The notes: a model not told the origin generated them from the sequence alone. 34,933 bases of DNA from Nocardia uniformis NBRC 13702 (GCF_001613345.1 NZ_BDCE01000123.1:1-34933), one strand, 5' to 3'; shown: positions 7,961-16,230, numbered from the stretch's first letter. Numbers and translations: made by a program.

Positions 7961-8956
7961 ATGCGTGCAGTGGAGGCGAAGGCTTACGGCGGTCCCGAGG
8001 TGCTGTCGGTGACCGAATCGGCGGATCCGGTGGCCGGTCCGGGCGAGGTCGTCATCGATGTGGCGGCGGCCGATGTCATGTTCCTCGATGTCCGCCTGCG
8101 CGGGGGATGGGGGCAGGACTTCTTCCCGCTCGAGGTGCCCTACGTGCCCGGCGGCGCGGTGGCGGGCGTGGTGAGTGCGGTCGGCGACGGTGTCGACGCG
8201 AGCTGGCTCGGCAAGCGCGTGGCCAGCCGCACCGCCGCGAGTGGCATCGGCGGTGGTAAGCCGATCGGCGGTTACGCGGAGAAGGCGTTGGCGAAATCCG
8301 AGACCCTCACGGTGGTGCCCGACGGCGTGCGGCTCACGCAGGCAGCCGCATTGGTGCACGACGGCATCACCGCGCTCCTGGTCGCCGACCGCGCCGCCAT
8401 CCAACCGGGGGAGCGGGTACTGATCACCGGTGCCGCCGGCGGGCTCGGCACCCTGCTGATCCAGCTGTCGCGAGCGGCGGGCGCGACTGTGATCGCCGCC
8501 GCTCGTGGCGCGGCCAAACTCGAACTGGCACAGCGCTTGGGCGCGCAGACGGTGATCGACTACTCCGAGCCGGACTGGCCGGAGCAGGTGCGGGCCGCCA
8601 CCGATGGGCGCGGTGTGGATGCTGTCTTCGACGGTGCGGGCGGGGATATCGGCCGAGCGGCGGTCTCCGCCACGGCCGTCGGCGGTCGCATTCTCGGATA
8701 CGGCAATGCCGCAGGCGACTTCGCCGACTTCGATGCCGAAGCCGCTGCCGCCCAGAACATCACCATCGTCGGCCTTTTCGAGCTCACCGGCTCCGAGGTG
8801 GACTGGAACGCGCTGCACGATCGCGCTTTCGCAGAGGTGGCGGCCGGTCGCCTGGAGGTTGTGATCGGTCAGACATTCCCCTTGCACGAGGCGTCCGCGG
8901 CACACGCTGCTATCGAATCGCGGTCGGCGGTCGGGCGGACACTGCTGACGGTCTGA
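7961..8956 (+). CDS. NADPH:quinone oxidoreductase-like MDR protein
   Basis: A 331-residue medium-chain dehydrogenase/reductase of the zeta-crystallin/QOR branch. It has the GroES-like N-terminal domain (GPGEVVIDVAAADV, PYVPGGAVAGVVSAVG) and a Rossmann domain with GAAGGLGTLLIQLSRAAGA. There are no zinc-ligand cysteines, consistent with zinc-independent reduction of quinones or enones with NADPH. It is monocistronic, with GCGAGG ahead of ATG 7961. The SoxR-box-like element in front suggests induction by redox-cycling compounds (inference). Confidence 0.85.
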   Translation: MRAVEAKAYGGPEVLSVTESADPVAGPGEVVIDVAAADVMFLDVRLRGGWGQDFFPLEVPYVPGGAVAGVVSAVGDGVDASWLGKRVASRTAASGIGGGKPIGGYAEKALAKSETLTVVPDGVRLTQAAALVHDGITALLVADRAAIQPGERVLITGAAGGLGTLLIQLSRAAGATVIAAARGAAKLELAQRLGAQTVIDYSEPDWPEQVRAATDGRGVDAVFDGAGGDIGRAAVSATAVGGRILGYGNAAGDFADFDAEAAAAQNITIVGLFELTGSEVDWNALHDRAFAEVAAGRLEVVIGQTFPLHEASAAHAAIESRSAVGRTLLTV

Positions 8957-8963
8957 GCACCGA

Positions 8964-9008
8964 GGCCCTTCGTCGTTCCGGCCGAAGTGCGCCGGATGGC
9001 TAAGGGCC
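8964..9008. terminator. Possible bidirectional terminator
   Basis: GGCCCTT (8964-8970) pairs with AAGGGCC (9002-9008), with a smaller CCGGCC.../...GCCGG hairpin inside. It lies between the convergent oxidoreductase and gluconokinase genes. There is no T-run, so confidence is modest. Confidence 0.35.
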
Positions 9009-9013
9009 GCCGG

Positions 9014-9100
9014 TCAGTCCACCTCCCGCTGCACCTGCCACACCCGGTGCGACGGTTCAGGCCGCCACTGATCATCTCGATGAGCCGACCTAGACGACAC
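9014..9100 (-). CDS. Possible 28-residue small ORF overlapping gntK
   Basis: A GTG at 9100, inside the last codons of gntK and in another frame, opens a 28-residue frame ending TGA at 9014. The product would contain DDQWRPEPSHRVWQVQREVD, whose mix of aromatic and charged residues looks more protein-like than random high-GC translation. No Shine-Dalgarno is visible, so it would rely on coupling to gntK. It could equally be a chance frame or the end of a lost gene. Confidence 0.25.
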   Translation of the reverse strand: MSSRSAHRDDQWRPEPSHRVWQVQREVD

Positions 9101-9650
9101 CGGACGGCAGGGCGCTGCGCGTCTGCTCCACCAGTTCACCGGGTGGCAGCGTCGCATCGAGGGTGATACCGGCTTCGTCCGCGCTCAGCGGCCGCAGCAC
9201 CGACAGCTGCGAGTCGAGCATGTCCACACTCATGAAGTGACCTCTGCGTGAGGTGAGCCGTCGCTTCAATTCCGCACGCGGCGCGGCCAGATGAACGAAG
9301 AACAGATCGGGCGCGGCCTCGCGCAGCCGATCACGGTAGCCCTGCTTCAAGGCCGAGCAGCTGAGGACGGCGGCGGGTCGCTCGGCCAGCCAGGCGACGA
9401 GGGCATCGAGCCAGGGTGCGCGGTCCTCGTCGTTCAGGCCGTTCCCGGCCGCCATCTTGGCCACATTCGCGGCCGGATGGAAGTCGTCGCCCTCGCCGAA
9501 TTCGACGCCCAGGGCCTCGGCGAGCAGTGTCCCGACAGTCGACTTCCCGGAGCCCGCCACTCCCATCACCACGATGCGCGGAGGTTGCGTGGTCACAACC
9601 ACGACCCTAGTCGGATTCGTCCCGCGGGCATCGTGTGCGGCGCCGGACAC
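9090..9650 (-). CDS. gntK: Gluconokinase
   Basis: A 186-residue kinase that phosphorylates D-gluconate to 6-phosphogluconate with ATP, feeding the pentose phosphate pathway. The Walker A GVAGSGKS is followed by GDDFHPAANVAKMAAGNGLNDEDR, a family-specific gluconate-binding block, then LSCSALKQGYRDRLR and a SRRGHFM segment. A start at the GTG inside the N-terminal VVVTTQPPR would remove a roughly 18-residue leader and fit family length better. It lies just 17 bases after hutG on the same strand but is metabolically unrelated to histidine use. No gluconate transporter is adjacent. Confidence 0.85.
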   Translation of the reverse strand: MSGAAHDARGTNPTRVVVVTTQPPRIVVMGVAGSGKSTVGTLLAEALGVEFGEGDDFHPAANVAKMAAGNGLNDEDRAPWLDALVAWLAERPAAVLSCSALKQGYRDRLREAAPDLFFVHLAAPRAELKRRLTSRRGHFMSVDMLDSQLSVLRPLSADEAGITLDATLPPGELVEQTRSALPSGVV

Positions 9651-9667
9651 GGCGCGCCGGATATCGG

Positions 9668-10630
9668 TCAGCGGGTGATAGGAACCCGTTTGGTGACAAT
9701 GCGATGCAGCAGGCGGGCGGCGGTGCGGGCGGTGCGGCTATCGATATCGAGCGATGGATTCAGTTCCGCCACATCGCAGATGGCGAGCTTGCCACTGGCG
9801 GTAACCTGATCGCAGACGGTCTGGATGGTCTCGAGGGGGACGCCGAAGGCGGCGGGTGCGCTCACCCCCGGGGCCACCGCGGCGGGGAGTACGTCCAGAT
9901 CGATGGTGAGGTACACGAGGTCCACATCCGCGAGGAAGTCGTCGACGAACGCCGCGACGGTCGCCGTCTGGGTGACGCCGCAGTCCTCGTCGAGGAGATA
10001 GTGGACGCCGAAGCGGTCGGCGGTGTCGAACAGGGCGCGGGTATTGCTGGGTTGGCTGATGCCGACCACGTCGTAGCGGAGCGCGTCACCTTCGGCCGCC
10101 AGCATTTGTCGAAAGGGGGTGCCGGAGCTGGGAATCGGGTCGTCACGCAGATCGAAGTGCGCGTCGAGATTGAGTACCCCGAGCCGACGCCCGCCGCGCA
10201 GTGTCGATTCCGCCAAGCCGAGGTAGGTGGCATAGGCGACCTCGTGACCGCCGCCCAGCACCACCGGAAAATGCCCGGCGTCCAGCAGGGCTCGCGCCGC
10301 CGTGCCGAGCGCCCGCTGCCCCTCCTCCATCCGGTCGCCGGTCACGGCTACGGTGCCCGCGTCGTAGACCTCGAGCGGTGCGGCCAAGGCCATGGACGAG
10401 AGTGCGCGCCGCAAGGCATCCGGGCCTGCCGCCGCGCCTGGCCGACCCTTGTTTCGTCGTACTCCGGCATGGCTGGCGAAGCCGAGGAAAACGCTTGCCC
10501 CGGCGGGGCAGTCGGACCGATAGGGTCGCACCGCCTGATGCCATCGCAGGTGCTCGGGCCCTTCTCCGTCGACGCGGCCCGCCCATCCGGGCACTCCGGG
10601 TTCGTCGGTCTGTGCGGTATGGATGGTCAC
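9668..10630 (-). CDS. hutG: Formimidoylglutamase
   Basis: A 320-residue ureohydrolase (arginase) fold enzyme that hydrolyses N-formimidoyl-L-glutamate to glutamate and formamide, the last step of the histidine pathway. The binuclear manganese ligands are visible in GGGHEVAYA, NLDAHFDLR and TIDLDVLP. SNTRALFD and the closing AELNPSLDIDSRTARTAARL are also typical of the family. The GTG start at 10630 overlaps the TGA of hutI in the sequence GTGA, so the two are translationally coupled; the frame is open further upstream, but only through hutI shadow sequence. Confidence 0.88.
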   Translation of the reverse strand: MTIHTAQTDEPGVPGWAGRVDGEGPEHLRWHQAVRPYRSDCPAGASVFLGFASHAGVRRNKGRPGAAAGPDALRRALSSMALAAPLEVYDAGTVAVTGDRMEEGQRALGTAARALLDAGHFPVVLGGGHEVAYATYLGLAESTLRGGRRLGVLNLDAHFDLRDDPIPSSGTPFRQMLAAEGDALRYDVVGISQPSNTRALFDTADRFGVHYLLDEDCGVTQTATVAAFVDDFLADVDLVYLTIDLDVLPAAVAPGVSAPAAFGVPLETIQTVCDQVTASGKLAICDVAELNPSLDIDSRTARTAARLLHRIVTKRVPITR

Positions 10631-11838
10631 GGAATCAGAGCTCCGAAGTCGGTCGAACTGTTGGAGTGAGCGGAAAGCCCTGCCTGCCAAACAGTTTCGA
10701 CCAGCGGGACCCCTGGCCGATAGGCGAGATGTAGGTATGACGGAGCCGACAGTGCGATGGCGTCGGCCCGTGCGCCGAGACGCAGGGTGCCGATATCGTT
10801 GCGTTGCAGGGCTTTCGCCCCTCCCGCGGTAGCCGCCCACACCGCTTCCGCCGGCGTCATACCCATTTCGCGCACCGCCAGGGCAATGCAGAACGCCATG
10901 CTGGTGGTGTAGCTGGTGCCCGGATTGCAGTCCGCGCCGAGTGCGACCGTCACCCCGGCGTCGAGTAGGGCCCGAGCGTCGGCGTATGGGCTCCGGGTGC
11001 AGAATTCGGCACCCGGCAGCAGGGTCGCCACCGTCGGACTCTGGGCCAGCAGCTCGATATCGTCCGCCGTCACATGGGTGACATGATCGACCGACGCCGC
11101 CCCCAACTCGACGGCGAGCGCGACACCGGGACCTTCCCGCAGTTGGTTGCCGTGCACCCGGGGAATCAGTCCGTGCGCGATACCGGTCTGGAGTACCGCC
11201 CGTGTCTGGTCGCCGTCGAAAGCTCCACGCTCACAGAACACATCGATCCATTTGGCGTGCGCGGCGACCGCCGGGATCATCTCCGCACACACCATACGCA
11301 CGTAATCATCGATGCGCCCGGCGTATTCGGGCGGTGCCACATGCGCGGCCAGCAGCGTCACCTCATCGGTGACCGCACCGGCCACCATGGCGCTGCGCAA
11401 TTCGTCGGCCACGGATTGCCCGTAGCCCGTCTTACACTCGACCGTCGTACTACCGGACCGCAGCGATTCGTCCATGAGCCGCCGGGCATTCGCCAGCAGT
11501 TCGGCGTCGGTGGCGTGGCGGGTCGCCTCGATGGTGGTGCGGATACCGCCCGCCGCATACGGCTCACCGGACATGCGCGCGGCGAACTCCTCCGCCCGCT
11601 CACCGGCGAATACCAGGTGCGCATGGCTTTCCACGAATCCGGGCAGTACCGCGCGTCCACCGAGATCGTGGCGGATATCGGCACCGGGCGCATCGGCGGA
11701 GTCGCCGACCCACGCCACCACGCCGCCGTCGAAAACGACTGCGGCGTCGTGGCGCACCCCGAGCGGCCCCGTACCCAGTTCGGGGTCATTGGTGACCAGC
11801 GTGCCGATATCGGTGAGTACGGTGGAGCGTGCGGTCAC
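10627..11838 (-). CDS. hutI: Imidazolonepropionase
   Basis: A 403-residue amidohydrolase that opens 4-imidazolone-5-propionate to N-formimidoylglutamate. Metal-binding and substrate motifs: GFVESHAHLVFAGER, ECKTGYG, HVHGNQLRE-type RVHGNQLREG, VDHVTHV, and the ALGADCNPGTSYTTSM segment with the catalytic Asp. The GTG start at 11838 has AAGGA six bases upstream. It lies 26 bases after hutU and overlaps hutG by four bases. Confidence 0.92.
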   Translation of the reverse strand: MTARSTVLTDIGTLVTNDPELGTGPLGVRHDAAVVFDGGVVAWVGDSADAPGADIRHDLGGRAVLPGFVESHAHLVFAGERAEEFAARMSGEPYAAGGIRTTIEATRHATDAELLANARRLMDESLRSGSTTVECKTGYGQSVADELRSAMVAGAVTDEVTLLAAHVAPPEYAGRIDDYVRMVCAEMIPAVAAHAKWIDVFCERGAFDGDQTRAVLQTGIAHGLIPRVHGNQLREGPGVALAVELGAASVDHVTHVTADDIELLAQSPTVATLLPGAEFCTRSPYADARALLDAGVTVALGADCNPGTSYTTSMAFCIALAVREMGMTPAEAVWAATAGGAKALQRNDIGTLRLGARADAIALSAPSYLHLAYRPGVPLVETVWQAGLSAHSNSSTDFGALIP

Positions 11839-11864
11839 GGGAGTCCTTTCTCGCGTATCGGGAA

Positions 11865-13541
11865 TCAGGCTTCCGACATGGGAATTCGAATACCACGCTC
11901 GGCGGCGACCTCGCGGGCATGTTCGTATCCGGCATCCACGTGCCGGATAACACCCATCCCGGGATCATTGGTGAGCACCGCTTCGAGCTTGCGGGCCGCC
12001 AATTCGGTGCCGTCGGCAATACATACCTGTCCGGCGTGAATGGAGCGTCCCATGCCGACACCACCACCGTGATGGATCGATACCCATGATGCGCCCGACG
12101 CGGTATTGACCAGCGCATTGAGCAGCGGCCAGTCGGCAATGGCATCGGAACCGTCGAGCATGGACTCGGTTTCGCGGTACGGCGATGCGACCGATCCGGA
12201 ATCCAGGTGATCGCGGCCGATGGCCAGCGGTGCGGACAGCTCGCCGGAGGCCACCATCTCATTGAATTTCAGCCCGGCACGGTGCCTTTCGCCGTAGCCG
12301 AGCCAGCAGATGCGTGCGGGTAGCCCTTCGAAGGCGACCTTCTCACCGGCCATTGTGATCCAGCGCCTCAGGTGTTCGTTATTCGGGAACAGTTCCAGGA
12401 TGGCGCGATCGGTGGCCTCGATATCCTTGGGATCGCCCGAGAGCGCGGCCCAGCGGAACGGGCCCAGGCCCTCCTCGAACAGCGGTCGAATGTAGGCGGG
12501 GACGAAGCCGGGGAAATCGAAGGCTCGCTTGTATCCGCCCTTGCGGGCCTCATCGCGAATGGAATTGCCGTAGTCGAATACTTCCGCGCCCCGGTCGAGG
12601 AAGCCGACCATGGCCTCCACATGCTGGGCCATCGACTCGCGCGCCTCGTCGGTGAACCGCTTCGGATCGGCCGCGGCCCGGGACTTCATCTCGGCGAAGT
12701 CGATTCCGACCGGCAGATACGCGAGCGGATCGTGGGCGGAGGTCTGGTCGGTCACGATATCGATGGGTGCCTCCCGCACCAGCAGGTCCGGGAAGATCTC
12801 CGCGGCATTGCCGTGTACGCCGATCGACAGTGGCCGCCGGGCATCGCGCGCTTCGACAGCCACACGCAGGGCCTCATCCAGATTCTCTGCCTTGACGTCG
12901 AGGTACCTGGTCTTGATTCGTCGATCGATGCGGGTTTCGTCGCAGTCGACGCACAGCGCCACACCCTCGTTCATGGTGATAGCGAGCGGCTGCGCACCAC
13001 CCATACCGCCGAGACCCGCTGTGAGGGTGATGGTTCCGGCCAGGGTGCCATGGAAACGCTTGCGCGCGATGGCACCGAAGGTCTCGTAGGTGCCCTGCAG
13101 AATGCCCTGGGTGCCGATGTAGATCCACGATCCGGCGGTCATCTGCCCGTACATGGTCAGACCGAGCGCCTCCAGACGGCGGAATTCCTCCCAATTGGCC
13201 CAGTCGCCAACGAGATTGGAGTTGGCCAGCAGGACGCGCGGGGCCCACTCGCTGGTGCGGAGTACGCCGACCGGCTTACCGGATTGCACCAGCATGGTCT
13301 CGTCATCGCGCAGGGTCTTCAGGGTGCGCACCATGGCGTCGAAGGCCTCCCAGCTGCGCGCCGCGCGACCGGTACCGCCGTAGACGACCAGGCTGTCGGG
13401 ATGCTCGGCCACCTCCGGGTCGAGGTTGTTCATCAGCATGCGCAGTGCACCCTCCTGCTGCCAGCCCAGGGTGGTCAGTTCACTGCCGCGCGGGGCGCGT
13501 ACCGGGCGGGCACCCGGCAGAGCATCTTTCCGATCGGTCAT
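11865..13541 (-). CDS. hutU: Urocanate hydratase (urocanase)
   Basis: A 558-residue NAD+-dependent hydratase converting urocanate to 4-imidazolone-5-propionate. Conserved blocks are complete: VVYGGTGRAARSW, MYGQMTAGSWIYIGTQGILQGTYETF, the NAD-binding TAGLGGMGGAQPLA, DQTSAHDPL, and the active-site RICWLGYGER with its conserved Cys, ending GGGVGMGRSIHAGQ. The length is standard. AAGGAG precedes the ATG. It is the first gene of hutU-hutI-hutG; hutH (histidine ammonia-lyase) is not next to it. Confidence 0.95.
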   Translation of the reverse strand: MTDRKDALPGARPVRAPRGSELTTLGWQQEGALRMLMNNLDPEVAEHPDSLVVYGGTGRAARSWEAFDAMVRTLKTLRDDETMLVQSGKPVGVLRTSEWAPRVLLANSNLVGDWANWEEFRRLEALGLTMYGQMTAGSWIYIGTQGILQGTYETFGAIARKRFHGTLAGTITLTAGLGGMGGAQPLAITMNEGVALCVDCDETRIDRRIKTRYLDVKAENLDEALRVAVEARDARRPLSIGVHGNAAEIFPDLLVREAPIDIVTDQTSAHDPLAYLPVGIDFAEMKSRAAADPKRFTDEARESMAQHVEAMVGFLDRGAEVFDYGNSIRDEARKGGYKRAFDFPGFVPAYIRPLFEEGLGPFRWAALSGDPKDIEATDRAILELFPNNEHLRRWITMAGEKVAFEGLPARICWLGYGERHRAGLKFNEMVASGELSAPLAIGRDHLDSGSVASPYRETESMLDGSDAIADWPLLNALVNTASGASWVSIHHGGGVGMGRSIHAGQVCIADGTELAARKLEAVLTNDPGMGVIRHVDAGYEHAREVAAERGIRIPMSEA

Positions 13542-13742
13542 GGCGTGCTCCTTGTCGTTGGAAAGGGGATGCGGGTGACCTGGCTGCGCGGGGTGCCGTG
13601 GCGTTCGGCCTCGGGGGTGACATCGATGGCGCGGCGCTCGATGGCCAGACCGTCGGCTTGCTCAGTGTCATGGGCCTGTACCTCCGTGCGGGTGGCCATC
13701 GCGTGCACTGTGCGCTGAGTCACCGGATCCGAGATGGGATGT

Positions 13743-13772
13743 ATAGTCCTGTATATACAGGCATCTGTCAAG
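13743..13772 (-). promoter_or_regulatory. hutU promoter with HutC-type operator
   Basis: On the minus strand TTGACA (13772-13767), an 18-base spacer and ACTATA (13748-13743) form a good promoter about 200 bases before hutU. The spacer contains a perfect 14-base palindrome CCTGTATATACAGG (13749-13762). Proteobacterial HutC binds a closely similar CTTGTATGTACAAG-type site, and GntR/HutC proteins prefer short palindromes of this sort. A repressor bound here would block polymerase directly. The site also precedes hutC, so autoregulation is likely. Confidence 0.75.
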
Positions 13773-13829
13773 CTGTCGGATACGATTTCCAGGCGGCGGG
13801 TGGTCCGCGGTGCGGAGGGATGGAAGTGC

Positions 13830-14588
13830 ATGGCGCAGGTCGCGGTCGATACCGAGCTCGCGACGCTGTTCGCGCAGGCCGGGGCCGAATCCGCGCCCGC
13901 CTACGAGCGAATCAAGCGCATGGTGGTGGCGCGGATCGAGGCCGGTCACTGGACCGAGGGTGATCTGCTGCCCTCGGAAAGCCAACTGGTCGCCGCGCTG
14001 AAACTGTCCCGAATGACCGTCAATCGGGCGCTGCGCGAACTGGCGGCCGAGGGAGTTGTACAGCGGCTCATGGGCGTCGGCACCTTCGTGGCGCCCGCCA
14101 AGAAGCCGAGTGCGCTGTTCGAGGTGAAGAATATCGCCGACGAGGTGCAGCAGCGCGGACACCGCCACCGCACCGAGGTAATACTCCTGCGCCGCGAACA
14201 GACCGACCCGGTCACGACTCCGCTACTCCGGGAAATGGTTCAGGACACCGTCTTCCATTCCCTCCTGGTGCATTTCGAGGATGACGTACCGATCCAGGTC
14301 GAAGACCGTTTCGTCGCCCCCGCCGTCGCCCCCGGCTACCTCGAACAGGACTTCACCAAGCGCACCCCTAACAGCTACCTCTCCGAGGTCGCCCCGCTGG
14401 TCCGCGGCGAACACGTCGTCGAAGCGGTCCACGGCAGCCCCGAGGAATGCCGCCTTCTGCACATCGCACGCGATGAGCCCTGCCTCCTGATTCGGCGGCG
14501 CACCTGGGCGGCCTCGGGACTGGTGAGCGCGGCACGCCTGGTACACCCCGGCTCGCGCAACCGCCTCGAGGGCACCTTCACCCCCTAG
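13830..14588 (+). CDS. hutC: GntR/HutC-family repressor of histidine utilisation
   Basis: About 252 residues with an N-terminal GntR winged helix (YERIKRMVVARIEAGHWTEGDLLPSE, then LSRMTVNRALRELAAEGVV and a wing MGVGTFVA) and a C-terminal UTRA effector domain with the typical FEVKNIADEVQQRGHRHRTEV and EDRFVAPAVAPGYLEQDF. In other bacteria HutC represses hut genes until urocanate binds. The divergent arrangement with hutU and the palindrome between them support the assignment. The ATG at 13830 is chosen because GGAGGG precedes it and the family's N-terminus fits; the frame is open back to 13734 across the operator region. Confidence 0.9.
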   Translation: MAQVAVDTELATLFAQAGAESAPAYERIKRMVVARIEAGHWTEGDLLPSESQLVAALKLSRMTVNRALRELAAEGVVQRLMGVGTFVAPAKKPSALFEVKNIADEVQQRGHRHRTEVILLRREQTDPVTTPLLREMVQDTVFHSLLVHFEDDVPIQVEDRFVAPAVAPGYLEQDFTKRTPNSYLSEVAPLVRGEHVVEAVHGSPEECRLLHIARDEPCLLIRRRTWAASGLVSAARLVHPGSRNRLEGTFTP

Positions 14589-14610
14589 CGGGCGGCCCGG
14601 CCCGCATGCC

Positions 14611-14745
14611 ATCGAGGAGGGCCGGCACGTCGTAGGGCGGGCCGACGCATCGTGAAGGTGGCCCGACACGTCATGAAGGCAGCCCCGCACGTCCATGAGG
14701 GTGGGCCGACACGTCACGGGCCCGCCCGCCATGTCGCGGACGCGG
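14611..14745. repeat. Degenerate direct repeats, about 20-30 bases each
   Basis: About five imperfect copies of a unit resembling GGCCCGACACGTCATGAAGG follow one another in this stretch, each with a CGACACGTC-like core. They fill the gap after hutC, which holds no convincing gene between 14589 and 14993. Such strings are common between genes in nocardiae (recollection, not checked). A long minus-strand open frame across them has repetitive, non-protein-like content. Confidence 0.55.
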
Positions 14746-14751
14746 CTCGCC

Positions 14752-14844
14752 CCGTCATTCCGGCGTGCTTCTGGCCGGAATCCACCACGATCTGTTGCTG
14801 TACTCATCGGTGCGGATCCCGCCAAACGCACGCCGGAATAACGG
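14752..14844. repeat. Dispersed hairpin repeat, complete copy
   Basis: The left arm (14752-14785) begins CCGTCATTCCGGCGTGCTTC and continues GGCCGGAATCCAC. The right arm (14810-14844) is its imperfect inverted copy, separated by about 24 bases. Within the left arm, ATTCCGGC and GCCGGAAT form a smaller hairpin. The same sequence recurs at the right window edge (from 34870) and in degenerate form near 15871, so this is a dispersed palindromic element, possibly a non-autonomous mobile repeat. No open frame inside it is credible. Confidence 0.7.
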
Positions 14845-14993
14845 GTCCACGAGCGTGTACTCGGGTGGCAAGGGTGCTCGCATATATGTGGGTGACGAAC
14901 CGCGCGCACACGAGGTCGGTGTCGCCGATGGCAGCCGCCGTTCCGCGCAGACCTGCCTAGCTTCCGTACCGTGGTCTCGTGTGGCAGCGAGGG

Positions 14994-15833
14994 ATGAAGA
15001 CCATGGCAGCCATCTGCGGAGCGGTCCTTTTGGCCGCGTGCGCGCAGGAGTCGGCCGCGAGTTCGAAGGCGGGCGGTTCGGTGACTGAAGGGACCGAAAT
15101 GACGACTGGTCTTCCCGATACCTCGGCAGCGGGACAGCCGAATCCGTCGACGGTGTCGCGGCCCGGATTGGAATCCCCGGGCCTGTCCGAGCGGGTGGTG
15201 GTCCTCGACCCCGGCCACAATGGCGGTAACGGCTCGCACCCGGCGATCATCAATGCCAAGGTGCCCGACGGTCGCGGAAATACCAAGGCGTGCAACACCA
15301 CCGGCACCAGTGCCAATAATGGTTACGCCGAACACGAATTCACCTGGGATGTCGCCGTCCGCGTCCGAGATCTCCTCACCGCGCGCGGTATTCGCGTAGT
15401 CATGACGCGCGATGACGACACCGGCGTCGGTCCCTGTGTGGACCAGCGCGCCGAACTCGCCAACAGCGCCGGCGCGGATGCCATCGTTTCCATTCATGCC
15501 GATGGTGCCACCGGTGCGAATGCCCACGGCTTCCACGTGGCGCACTCCTCCCCGCCCCTCAACGATGCCCAGGGCGACCCGTCCCTGCGCCTGGCCACCA
15601 CGCTCCGCGACACCTTCGTCGGCAATGGCTTCACGCCCTCCACCTATATCGGCTCACACGGTCTCAATCCGCGCCCGGACCTGGCCGGCCTCAATTTCGC
15701 CGAACGTCCCGCGGCCCTGGTCGAATGCGGCAATATGCGCCATCCCGCGGACGCAGCGATTATCGAATCCCCGGACGGCCGAGCCCGTCTCGCCGCCACG
15801 ATCGCCACGGCGATCATCGCCTACCTCGGCTGA
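14994..15833 (+). CDS. N-acetylmuramoyl-L-alanine amidase, predicted lipoprotein
   Basis: A 279-residue zinc amidase (Amidase_3) that cleaves the amide bond between MurNAc and the stem peptide. It resembles mycobacterial Rv3717/Ami1. The N-terminus is a short lipoprotein signal ending in a LLAAC lipobox, with the lipidated Cys at about residue 16, followed by a Ser/Thr/Gly-rich linker. Zinc ligands and catalytic residues are seen in VVLDPGHNGG, YAEHEFTW, SIHADGA and ALVECGNMRH. Mtb Ami1 has an ordinary signal peptide as far as I recall, so membrane anchoring is notable. ATG 15003 and GTG 14979 are alternative starts. Confidence 0.85.
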   Translation: MKTMAAICGAVLLAACAQESAASSKAGGSVTEGTEMTTGLPDTSAAGQPNPSTVSRPGLESPGLSERVVVLDPGHNGGNGSHPAIINAKVPDGRGNTKACNTTGTSANNGYAEHEFTWDVAVRVRDLLTARGIRVVMTRDDDTGVGPCVDQRAELANSAGADAIVSIHADGATGANAHGFHVAHSSPPLNDAQGDPSLRLATTLRDTFVGNGFTPSTYIGSHGLNPRPDLAGLNFAERPAALVECGNMRHPADAAIIESPDGRARLAATIATAIIAYLG

Positions 15834-15870
15834 CTCCGCTACTGAGCCTGGTTGCGCAGGATCGGTAGGT

Positions 15871-15901
15871 CCCGGCATGCTCTCGTCCGGGATCCACGCG
15901 C
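15871..15901. repeat. Degenerate partial copy of the hairpin repeat
   Basis: CCCGGCATGCTCTCGTCCGGGATCCACGC-like sequence resembles one arm of the element at 14752-14844 and at 34870-34933, with several substitutions and an inner CCCGG/CCGGG pairing. Only one arm is present. Confidence 0.4.
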
Positions 15902-15922
15902 CGGAATATCGAGGGCGGCCAG

Positions 15923-16230
15923 GTGAGCACCGCGAAACCCGATCCCGGATCCATCGGGTCCTCGGCGGCGGAGTGGTCGGCGTGCATGCGGTCGCGTTGC
16001 CGAACTCCGTCGCAGCTATTCTGCTGCCTGGTCAGGCACGCGCCAACAAGTGCCCGCACGTGTATGTCGAATGGGCGGACGGTGATCCGGTGGCCAACCT
16101 GCTGCGCTTCCTGTTCCTCGGTGCGGGCGCGGGCGCGCCGGTCACGCGCGAGATCCCGCACCGTGGCGTACCCCGCTGGTCGCAGCGGCCGCATGCGCAC
16201 CCGGACAGCTCGCAGTCGCGGAGAATCTAA
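15923..16230 (+). pseudogene. Frameshifted small gene remnant
   Basis: The 505-base gap between the amidase and the next operon holds coding-like sequence split over two frames. A GTG at 15923 opens STAKPDPGSIGSSAA, and then about one base out of frame comes GGVVGVHAVALPNSVAAI, followed by CPHVYVEWADGDPVANLLRF and LFLGAGAGAPVTREI, ending TAA at 16230. The second part is hydrophobic and well formed, unlike its neighbours. I do not recognise the family with certainty. Either a single-base indel broke it or the intact reading begins at an internal GTG at about 15973. Confidence 0.4.

Noticed and set aside
7925..8905. 326-residue minus-strand open frame
   Set aside because: Antisense to the quinone oxidoreductase, which has clear MDR motifs and a ribosome site.
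12372..13718. 448-residue plus-strand open frame
   Set aside because: Antisense to hutU, whose own motifs are complete; no family pattern.
14611..14745. CRISPR array
   Set aside because: Units are imperfect, with no spacers of constant length and no cas genes.
14223..15545. 440-residue minus-strand open frame
   Set aside because: It runs antisense to hutC and the amidase and through the repeat area; the repeated Cys/His/Arg text comes from DNA repeats, not a protein.
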